8,304 nucleotides of DNA from CAIKZZ01 sp036742455 (lineage in GTDB: Bacteria; Pseudomonadota; Gammaproteobacteria; Steroidobacterales; Steroidobacteraceae): the NCBI GenBank assembly GCA_036742455.1, contig DAINQU010000048.1:1-8304 (forward strand), read 5' to 3'. Made by a program: the position numbers and the translations under genes. The notes beneath the pieces are model-generated. The model was not told the DNA's origin, did no database searches, and saw only the letters and a program-made list of their open reading frames with translations. The stretch's first letter is position 1. Every line of letters begins with the position of its first letter. Below are positions 1-6,149 of this stretch, piece after piece.

Positions 1-3000
1 GTTGCCGGTGCCTCGGCGTACGGTGTCCCCTCGATCAGCCACATAAGGGTGTGATGGCTCAGCTCCGCGCCATTGGGGCGTCCCGTCGTGCCCGAGGTGT
101 AGAGCAAATAGGCCACTCGACCGGCATCGGCGGGCACCGACGGCGTCGCTGTCGGTTGAGCTCGCAAAAAGGCGGCGTCGGACCCGACGTCGATCGTGGC
201 TGCCGCCGTGACGTCTGCGAGCGCCGGTTCGCCGCCGCGCCGTAGCCACACGGCCGGTTGCGCGTCCTGCAGTAATGCACGTCGCCGATCGACGGGTTGC
301 GCCGGGTCGATGGGGACGTAGACCCCGCCGCATTTGAGGATGGCGAGGAGTGCGATGACGGCATCGACGGAGCGCGGCAGACTGACCGCGACGCGATCGC
401 CGATGTGCGCGCCGCGGGCGATCAGCGCGTGCGCCAGTTGATTGGCTTCCCGTTCGGCTTCCGCGTAGGTCACTGTCCGGGTCGCATCCTGCACAGCAAT
501 CGCGTGCGCGGACCGCGTGACCTCACGCTCAAACAAAGACTGCGTACTCACCGCGTGCCGCCCTGCGGAGACGGGAACCGTCGGGGCCGCGCTCGACGCA
601 CGGTGGACATGCTCGCAGAGTGCGTTGACGGACGGCAATGCGAGCAAGTCGGTAAAGCTGAGCGTCACGCCCCATAGCCGTTTCAGATCCATAAGTAAGC
701 GCGCGGCCAGGAGCGAATGGCCGCCTTGCTCAAAGAAACTGGCCTTGGGATCCGCCGGGGCGCCGAGCAACTGACTCACGAGGGTGAACAGGTTCGCAGT
801 GATGGACGGCGCGCCAGTCCGCGTCGCGGTGTGCGTCGGTATTGCGCGAATCAGGGCCTCTCGGTCCAGTTTCCCGTTGACCGTCAACGGGAACGCGGCG
901 ATCGGCACGTAGAGCGTCGGACGCATCACCTCCGGCAATCCGGCCTCGAGCGCCGTCACAATGACTTCTAGGCGTGCCGGGTGTGCGGGGTCTGCGACGT
1001 AAAAGGCGACGAGGCGCGCGTCGGTGACGCCGCTCTCCTGCAGCAGCACGACGGCGTCCAACACGCCAGGCACGTCGCGAAGGTGGGCTTCAATATCGCC
1101 AAGCTCTATGCGATGTCCGCGCAGTTTGACCTGGAAGTCCGCTCGCCCTTTGAACTCCAGACCGCCGTCCGGCAGCGGAATGGCCCGATCGCCGGTGCGG
1201 TACCACCGTCGACCCGACGGGTCCCAAGGGAATGCGTGAAAGCGTTCTGCGGTTAACTCCGGGCGGTTGAGGTAACCCACGGAAACCCCCCATCCACCGA
1301 CGTAGAGGTCGCCTTCAGTGTCGACGGCGACGGGCGTACCGGCGTCATCGACGACCGCGACGCACCAGCCGGGTAGGGCGTGGCCGACGAGGCTGCGCGA
1401 CTCGTCGATATCGGCGGCAGTCAGCCGATAGATCGTGGAGTGAACGGTGGTTTCGGTCGCACCGAGGAGATTCAATAATAGCGGCTGGTCGACTCCGTAA
1501 CGGGCGACCCACGGGGCCAACGTTCGGAAATCCAACCGCTCGCCCCCGAATAGGATGGCGCGTAATCGATCAAGGCGCGGCGGTGGGGGCGATTGGTCTT
1601 CCGCCATTTGCAACATCCGAAAGGCGGTGGGCGTCTGGCACAGCACGGAGACCCGGGCGCGGCGCAGCGCGGCATGAAACTCTGTTGGCGTGCGCTGAAC
1701 GCCCGGTGTCGGGATCCACAGGCTAGCGCCGTTGGAGAGAGCAGCCCAAATCTCGTAGACGGACACATCGAACGCATAGGAATGCGCGAGCGCGACGACA
1801 TCCGCCGGTCCGACCTCAATCACCTGCTGCATCGCGGTCAGTAGTCCCACGATATTCGCGTGGGTGACCACGACGCCCTTGGGCCGCCCGGTAGAGCCCG
1901 AGGTATAGATCACGTACGCCGGTTCGGTTGCCGCAACGGCAGCGGGCGGCACAATAGATGTCTTGGGGGCGCGTCGAGGGATCCGGTGAGGGATGACGGA
2001 AATCGGGTAGTCCGCCGTTGCGACGGGGCCGTCGATGACCACGTGCTGGATGTCGGCATCCTCGATGATCGCGAGGCGCCGCGCGAGGGGGTACTCGGGA
2101 TCCACCGGTACGTAGGCAGCCCCGGTCTTCAAGATGCCGAGGAGGCCGACGATGATTGCGGAACTGCGCGCCGTCGAGAGGCCCACCCGCTGTCCGGGGC
2201 CGACGCCGCGCGCCCGCAATTGGCTCGCTAACGCAGTGGATCGGCGGTCCAATTGCGCATAGGTCAGAGCACCGTGCGCATCCCGAACCGCGCAGGTGCT
2301 CGGTCGCTGCGCGACCTGTATCGCAAACAGTTGCAAAGGCGACGTCTGCTCTCGGCGCGAGCGCAGCGTCGCGGCGAGCGCCGCGCTACGGCTGTCATCG
2401 GTGACATCGTCGACCGTGACCGGCACCGCGAGACGATGGGTGAGTTTCTCGGCGATGGCTTGCCGATCGATGTGTTCGGGTAAGGGCCGGCGCGCTGTTG
2501 TCGCCGAATTTGCCGGACTGGCAGTGGTCTGCGCAGCCCAAAGTTCGTCCACGATGTGCTCAAAGGGATCGGCCGACGAATTCGTTACGGCAGGTTCGAT
2601 GGTCATTTGCCGCAACGGCGTCTCGTCGAGCTTGCCGTTCACGGTACGCGGGAGTTGAGCGACGACGCAGTACTGGGACGGACACATCACCGCTGGAAGA
2701 ACTCGACGGACGTGAGCATCGAGCGCCTCGGAGGTGGGCGCCTCAGCGCCCGCTCTGGGGACGATGTAGGCCACCAACCGGGCCCGCTCCGTGTGAGCGC
2801 CCACAAAAACCACAACGCTGTCGGCGACAGGGGGGCAGGAGCGCAGTGTCTGTTCGATTTCGCCGGGTTCGATCCGGTGCCCGCGCAACTTTATCTGCGC
2901 ATCGGCTCGACCGATGTATTCGTAGCAACCATCAGAAAGGCGCCGCACCCGATCCCCGGTGGAATACCACCGGCGCGGCGCATCGCCGGCGAAAGTACGC

Positions 3001-4154
3001 TCTGCAAAGCGGGAGGCCGTGAGTTCGGGGGAGCCCTCGTAGCCGGCAGAAACTCCCCAACCGGCAAGCAGTAACTCGCCTTCGACGTCCTCGCCCACCG
3101 CATTCCCAGTGTCGTCAACGACCTGCGCATACACACCCGGCAAGGGGGTTCCGATAAGACTGCGCGACTCCGTGATGTCGGTCGGTTCGATCCGGTAGGC
3201 CAGCGCGTGCACCGTCGTCTCGGTGGGACCTAACAAGTTGTAGAGACGCGGACGCGCAGTGCCGTAACGCCGAACCCAGTCCGCGAGGATCCGAAAATCC
3301 AAGCGCTCGCCCTCGAGCAGTACGGCGCGCAGTGCGGTGAGGGGAGGCGGCGGCTCGGGCTGCGACTCGGCCCACAGCAGCAAACGAAAAGCCGTCGGTG
3401 TCTGACTCAGAATCGTCACACCGGCAGCGCGGAGCGCCGCATGCCACTCCAACGGCGAACGCAATTCCGCCGACGTGGGGATCCAGAGGGTTGCTCCCGA
3501 GCACAGGGTGGCCCAAATTTCGTACACCGACACGTCGAACGCGTAAGAGTGCGCGAGCGCCGCCGTATCCCCTGGACCGACCGCAACGAGCGCGTGCATC
3601 GCGTCGATGAGGCCGCAGACCTGAGCATGGCCGATGACGACGCCCTTCGGCTGACCGGTGGAACCCGACGTGTACATCACGTAGGCGGCCGTTTCTGGAC
3701 GGATCCGTGCCTCGACCGGCGGCCCGGTCCGTCGCGGCGTGTGCGACGGAATCAGCAGCACCGCCGTCGGCCACTCCTCCTCGTCCACAGCATTGCTGTC
3801 GGTCACGACGACCTGGACCCGCGCTTCTGCCCAGACGTGCCAACGGCGGGCGCGTGGGGTGTCCGGATCCACCGGGACGTAGGCGGCGCCCGCCTTGAGT
3901 ATGCCCAGAGCCCCGACTATGAGATCGCCGGTACGGCCTGCTTGCAAGCCAACCCGATCGCCGGGCGCGCAGCCGCGCGCGCGGAGTTCGCGCGCGACGG
4001 CATCGGCCCTCTGGTTTAACGCAGCGTAGGTGAGGGTTCGATCGGCCCACCGCACGGCGATCGCCGGCGGTCGCTCGGCGGCGCGCGCTTCGAAGCGCGC
4101 CACCAACGAGTCGTACGGAGGATGAGAGAGCGTCGGGTGTTCGGCTGGGGTCAT
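1..4154 (-). CDS. Non-ribosomal peptide synthetase, N-terminal 1384 residues (A1-degenerate T-A2-T-A3), 3' end outside window
   Basis: This is the start of a large NRPS, read in one open frame from the ATG at 4154 to the left edge. Adenylation (A) domains activate amino acids with ATP and load them on carrier (T) domains. A1 (about residues 15-510) shows YTSGSTGQPKG at 161-171, FDVSVYE at 206-212, GPTETT at 309-314, YSTGDR, GRADAQIKLRGHRIE and NGK508. A2 (about 600-1097) has YTSGSTGRPKG from 750, FDVSVYE from 795, GATETT from 898, YRTGDR, GRADFQVKLRGHRIE and NGK1095. A canonical carrier follows with GGHS (Ser1147). A3 starts near 1195 and is cut after YTSGTTGRPNG (1352-1362). Asp207 and Asp796, which bind the alpha-amino group in this family, point to alpha-amino acid substrates. 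By alignment to the GrsA positions I read the pocket codes as DVYTLELVHK (A1) and DVYTLGLVHK (A2); I cannot assign a substrate. No condensation domain is seen. The protein begins directly with an A domain, as initiation modules do. The frame is closed by a stop at 4197-4199; GTG codons at 4196 and 4190 are alternative starts, and no good Shine-Dalgarno is visible. Confidence 0.95.
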   Translation of the reverse strand, partial: MTPAEHPTLSHPPYDSLVARFEARAAERPPAIAVRWADRTLTYAALNQRADAVARELRARGCAPGDRVGLQAGRTGDLIVGALGILKAGAAYVPVDPDTPRARRWHVWAEARVQVVVTDSNAVDEEEWPTAVLLIPSHTPRRTGPPVEARIRPETAAYVMYTSGSTGQPKGVVIGHAQVCGLIDAMHALVAVGPGDTAALAHSYAFDVSVYEIWATLCSGATLWIPTSAELRSPLEWHAALRAAGVTILSQTPTAFRLLLWAESQPEPPPPLTALRAVLLEGERLDFRILADWVRRYGTARPRLYNLLGPTETTVHALAYRIEPTDITESRSLIGTPLPGVYAQVVDDTGNAVGEDVEGELLLAGWGVSAGYEGSPELTASRFAERTFAGDAPRRWYSTGDRVRRLSDGCYEYIGRADAQIKLRGHRIEPGEIEQTLRSCPPVADSVVVFVGAHTERARLVAYIVPRAGAEAPTSEALDAHVRRVLPAVMCPSQYCVVAQLPRTVNGKLDETPLRQMTIEPAVTNSSADPFEHIVDELWAAQTTASPANSATTARRPLPEHIDRQAIAEKLTHRLAVPVTVDDVTDDSRSAALAATLRSRREQTSPLQLFAIQVAQRPSTCAVRDAHGALTYAQLDRRSTALASQLRARGVGPGQRVGLSTARSSAIIVGLLGILKTGAAYVPVDPEYPLARRLAIIEDADIQHVVIDGPVATADYPISVIPHRIPRRAPKTSIVPPAAVAATEPAYVIYTSGSTGRPKGVVVTHANIVGLLTAMQQVIEVGPADVVALAHSYAFDVSVYEIWAALSNGASLWIPTPGVQRTPTEFHAALRRARVSVLCQTPTAFRMLQMAEDQSPPPPRLDRLRAILFGGERLDFRTLAPWVARYGVDQPLLLNLLGATETTVHSTIYRLTAADIDESRSLVGHALPGWCVAVVDDAGTPVAVDTEGDLYVGGWGVSVGYLNRPELTAERFHAFPWDPSGRRWYRTGDRAIPLPDGGLEFKGRADFQVKLRGHRIELGDIEAHLRDVPGVLDAVVLLQESGVTDARLVAFYVADPAHPARLEVIVTALEAGLPEVMRPTLYVPIAAFPLTVNGKLDREALIRAIPTHTATRTGAPSITANLFTLVSQLLGAPADPKASFFEQGGHSLLAARLLMDLKRLWGVTLSFTDLLALPSVNALCEHVHRASSAAPTVPVSAGRHAVSTQSLFEREVTRSAHAIAVQDATRTVTYAEAEREANQLAHALIARGAHIGDRVAVSLPRSVDAVIALLAILKCGGVYVPIDPAQPVDRRRALLQDAQPAVWLRRGGEPALADVTAAATIDVGSDAAFLRAQPTATPSVPADAGRVAYLLYTSGTTGRPNGAELSHHTLMWLIEGTPYAEAPA
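597..797 (-). other. Canonical peptidyl-carrier (T/PCP) domain between A2 and A3
   Basis: Residues about 1120-1186 of the NRPS form a complete carrier domain. It has the motif FFEQGGHSLLAARLL, with Ser1147 as the expected phosphopantetheine attachment site, followed by WGVTLSFTDLLALPSVNAL, the usual helix 2-3 region. This is the only functional-looking carrier in the window. A3 follows after a short linker, with no condensation domain between them. Confidence 0.9.
2355..2570 (-). other. Degenerate peptidyl-carrier domain between A1 and A2 (Ser replaced by Ile562)
   Basis: Residues about 529-600 of the NRPS lie where a carrier domain should follow A1. The segment starts with a helix-1-like stretch (DPFEHIVDELWAA). 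It ends with a helix 2/3-like stretch, HIDRQAIAEKLTHRLAVPVTVDDV, which aligns without gaps to the usual carrier pattern HS-LLA...RL..GVEVPVRDV. In that alignment the GGHS core becomes PEHI, so the phosphopantetheine-accepting serine is Ile562. The loop before it is Ala/Thr/Ser-rich and lacks the usual FFELGG. I infer a carrier fold that has lost its function. The alignment was done by eye, so the fold assignment is less certain than the plain absence of a GGxS motif here. Confidence 0.7.
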
Positions 4155-4225
4155 GACGGTGTGGCAATCGAGATCGGGGGATGTTGCCACTGCCACTCAA
4201 GAGATACTGTTAAACCGTTCACTCT

Positions 4226-4257
4226 AAAAACAAAACCCGGGCAGGGCCCGGGTTTTG
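4226..4257 (-). terminator. Rho-independent terminator of the RTX-like gene
   Basis: A perfect 12-bp stem (CAAAACCCGGGC paired with GCCCGGGTTTTG, 4231-4242 with 4246-4257) closes a 3-nt loop. On the minus strand it is followed by five T residues (4230-4226). It lies about 28 bp past the stop codon of the RTX-like gene and about 70 bp before the NRPS start. It should therefore end transcription from the RTX-like gene and separate it from the NRPS. The 4155-4225 spacer would then have to hold an NRPS promoter, but I see no convincing -35/-10 pair there. Confidence 0.9.
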
Positions 4258-4285
4258 CTGACCGACGTTTGGAGGCGGATCGACG

Positions 4286-5584
4286 TTAGATCGCCGTCGT
4301 CGTGATGTTGTTCGCCGACAGGCTCGTGACGCCAACCAGCGTGATCGAGGTTTTGTCGGCCAAGGTGATGACGGTGTTGCCGCCGACCACCTTGATGGCG
4401 TTCAAGCTCTGCAACTGCGCCAAGGTGTAACCCTCGACGTAGAGGCTTCCGCCTGCCGCCGTGTTGAAGCCTTGGATGACGTGCGTGCCACCGGCCCCGC
4501 CGCCGAGCGCGCTCGTCTGGGTCGACTTGAAGAACTCGAACAGGTTCGAGCCGCTGCCAGCCTGCATCGTGTCCTTACCCGCACCGCCGACGAAGGTGTC
4601 GTTGCCGGTGCCGCCTTTGAGGGAGGCCGTCGAGTTGCTGGTGCCGCCGACAAAGCGCACCGCGCCGCTGCCGCCCAAAATGGTGACCGCACCGCTCGCG
4701 ACCTTGTCGGTCTGCAAAGACGGTCCGTTGGTGATCTGGATCGAACCGTTCGAGATCGTCGCGTTGGTGCCCGCTGCCGCCGACACGCTGGTCGTGCCGG
4801 TGGCCGCCACGGTGTTGTTGCCGGTGCCCAAGGAGACCGAGTCCGCGCCGCTGCCGGCTTGGATGCTGCCCGAACCGGACATCGTGACGCGATCGGCGCC
4901 CGTGCCCACGGACACGGTACCGCTCCCGATCGAAATGGAGTCGTTGCCGGTGCCGGCGCGCACGCTACCCGCGCCCGTGACAGTGATTGCGTCGTTGCCG
5001 TTACCGACCGACACGGTGCCGCTGCCGGCGAGGACGGTGTTGTTGCCGTTGCCGAGGCTGACGTTGCCGGCGCCCAAGACGGTCACGTGGTTATTGCCGC
5101 TCGCGCCCGTCGTGCTACCGCTCGACGCACCGCTCGAGGAACCGCCGGAACTTTCGCTGCTGGAGCCTGACGAGGCGCCGCCAACGGTACCACTGCCAAT
5201 GACGACCGTATTCGCGCCCGAGCCCAAGGCAACGGAGGCCGCACCCGTCACGGAGACGTTGTTCGCGCCGTTGCCCACTTGCACGGAGCCGCTGCCGAGT
5301 TGAACTTGGTTCGCGCCACCGCCAAGGGTGACCTTACCGATGCCGGCGACCGTGACCTGATCGGGGGCGGTGGAGGCGGTGCTGGCGGCGACGGTGCCGT
5401 TGCCGGCCACCCGGATGGTGTCGGTGCCGGTACCGACCGACACACTGCCGTTGCCGAGAATGTTGACGGAATCATTGCCGTTACCGGCTTTGAGCGTGGC
5501 ATTGCCCAAGCCGTAGACGTTCGTATCGCCGTTCACGATCGTGGACGAACCGCCCGCCGGAATCGTCACATAAGTCGTTGCCAT
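4286..5584 (-). CDS. RTX-like glycine-rich beta-roll/beta-helix protein, probably type I secreted
   Basis: This 432-residue protein is acidic and poor in Cys and Lys. Residues 1-25 are a short lead with no signal peptide or membrane segment. Residues about 26-265 carry repeats of the form GxGTVxVGxGxDxIxVx, each likely two short beta strands with Gly/Asn/Asp turns. A Ser/Gly linker interrupts them at about 135-163. Residues 324-350 are three RTX-type nonapeptides (GGTGNDTFV, GGAGKDTMQ, AGSGSNLFE), which bind calcium in hemolysin-type proteins. The C-terminal 80 residues (THVIQGFN... to the end) are non-repetitive, like the tails of type I secretion substrates. I chose the ATG at 5584 because GGGGAG lies 9 nt upstream; the frame stays open to an ATG at 5641, but that start has no such site and would add an unrelated Arg-rich lead. 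The role is probably a structural or adhesive exported protein; no enzymatic domain is visible. No secretion ABC transporter lies in this window. Confidence 0.88.
   Translation of the reverse strand: MATTYVTIPAGGSSTIVNGDTNVYGLGNATLKAGNGNDSVNILGNGSVSVGTGTDTIRVAGNGTVAASTASTAPDQVTVAGIGKVTLGGGANQVQLGSGSVQVGNGANNVSVTGAASVALGSGANTVVIGSGTVGGASSGSSSESSGGSSSGASSGSTTGASGNNHVTVLGAGNVSLGNGNNTVLAGSGTVSVGNGNDAITVTGAGSVRAGTGNDSISIGSGTVSVGTGADRVTMSGSGSIQAGSGADSVSLGTGNNTVAATGTTSVSAAAGTNATISNGSIQITNGPSLQTDKVASGAVTILGGSGAVRFVGGTSNSTASLKGGTGNDTFVGGAGKDTMQAGSGSNLFEFFKSTQTSALGGGAGGTHVIQGFNTAAGGSLYVEGYTLAQLQSLNAIKVVGGNTVITLADKTSITLVGVTSLSANNITTTAI
4790..5509 (-). repeat. Array of 16/17-residue beta-strand repeats within the RTX-like protein
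   Basis: Residues about 26-265 of the RTX-like protein consist of imperfect repeats. Clear units are GNGSVSVGTGTDTIRVA, GSGSVQVGNGANNVSVT, GAASVALGSGANTVVI, GAGNVSLGNGNNTVLA, GSGTVSVGNGNDAITVT, GAGSVRAGTGNDSISI, GSGTVSVGTGADRVTMS and GSGSIQAGSGADSVSL. In the second half their lengths alternate 16, 17, 16, 17, 16. The DNA shows the same repetition (recurring plus-strand cgttgccggtgcc-like blocks), which opens long spurious frames on the opposite strand. Confidence 0.85.
5096..5182 (-). other. Low-complexity Ser/Gly linker in the RTX-like protein
   Basis: Residues about 135-163 are almost entirely Ser and Gly, with a few Ala, Thr and Glu (GGASSGSSSESSGG and onward). The stretch sits between two repeat units and divides the array into an N-terminal and a C-terminal block. 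It looks like a flexible hinge. Its Ser/Thr content would also make it a possible O-glycosylation site, which is speculation. Confidence 0.75.
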
Positions 5585-6149
5585 GATCCCCATCTCCCCG
5601 TTTCGTGCGAGGGCGACTGCGCCGCCCCATCGTCGCGCCACCCGCAGGTCGCCGACTTTTTTCCATCGCGCGAGTTATACCGAAAACGGTTTCAGAGTTT
5701 GTGTCTATTCGACATAATGGTTCGGATTTCATAAAAAATTCTATTTAGCAGGCCGTTGCCTCTGCTGAACGGCGAGGCCACGGACATCGAGTCGGCGGTG
5801 TGGTTCCTCCCGGCTGCGAGCCGGTGGATCCCAATCGGGGAGTAGGGCATCGGCAGCAACCGGGTCGCGGGTCCCCGCCTAGAACACGTATGCCCGCGAT
5901 GACAGTAAATTGACAATTTTCGCTGTGGCAACGAGTTAGGCGACACATGGGTAGCGGTTTCGAGGCTGGTCTGTCGCAAAACCGGGACGCTCGTCACCGT
6001 TCTGATGGCGGAAGACTGGCCTAATCGCACTCAGTTTTCACATAACCGGTCTGTTCGACGTGGCGCGGCACCGTTCGCGCCCATCGGGTGAGACCGCGGG
6101 TGTTCGAAGCCGCCTTCGGACAGCCACCGATTGAGGTCTTTGTGCCCGA
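5585..6149. other. Divergent intergenic region with no convincing gene
   Basis: These 565 bp separate the minus-strand RTX-like gene from the plus-strand glycosyltransferase operon, so promoters for both should lie here. Around 5660-5760 the sequence turns AT-rich. A minus-strand TATAAC at 5679-5674 is a possible -10 for the RTX-like gene, about 90 bp from its start, overlapped by a weak palindrome (ACCGAAAACGGT, 5679-5690); no good -35 pairs with it. On the plus strand a perfect TTGACA lies at 5910-5915, but the hexamer 17 bp on (GAGTTA) is a poor -10. A small hairpin (CCGGCT-GCG-AGCCGG, 5810-5824) has no T tract. Short frames exist, including one ending in the TGA at 6151-6153 that overlaps the next start, but none resembles a known protein. 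Confidence 0.6.
5594..5599 (-). promoter_or_regulatory. Ribosome binding site deciding the RTX-like start
   Basis: On the minus strand GGGGAG is followed by a 9-nt spacer and the ATG at 5584. An in-frame ATG three codons upstream directly abuts this GGGGAG and so cannot use it. The downstream ATG (protein beginning MATTYVTIPAGG) is therefore the better start. Confidence 0.7.

Noticed and set aside
3115..4200. 361-residue minus-strand open frame overlapping the NRPS start
   Set aside because: It is Arg/Gly/Ala-rich and out of frame with the A-domain core motifs, which all fall in the frame starting at 4154.
4461..5303. Long plus-strand open frame (280 residues, Pro/Leu/Ala-rich) opposite the RTX-like gene
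   Set aside because: It is the complement of the repeat array; its low-complexity Pro/Ala/Val/Leu content follows from Gly/Asn/Ser codons on the coding strand, and it has no independent start signal or family match.
4790..5509. Repeated DNA blocks that might suggest a CRISPR or satellite array
   Set aside because: The repeats are imperfect, in frame and fully explained by the protein repeat units; there are no unique spacers of constant length between identical repeats.
5810..5824. Short hairpin CCGGCT-GCG-AGCCGG
   Set aside because: It has a 6-bp stem with no T tract and does not lie at a gene end, so it is not a terminator; such short GC palindromes are frequent by chance here.
5910..5938. 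Perfect TTGACA (-35 consensus) on the plus strand
   Set aside because: The hexamer at the correct spacing (GAGTTA) is too far from TATAAT to call a sigma-70 promoter; it is kept only as a comment on the intergenic region.
5692..6030. 112-residue minus-strand open frame in the divergent intergenic region
   Set aside because: It has no ribosome binding site and a composition typical of random high-GC frames, matches no family I recognise, and would cover the expected promoter region.
6018..6048. Minus-strand stretch GGTTATGTGAAAACTGAG and following bases, vaguely like a Tn3-family terminal repeat
   Set aside because: There is no inverted partner, target-site duplication or transposase in the window; the resemblance is only in general flavour.
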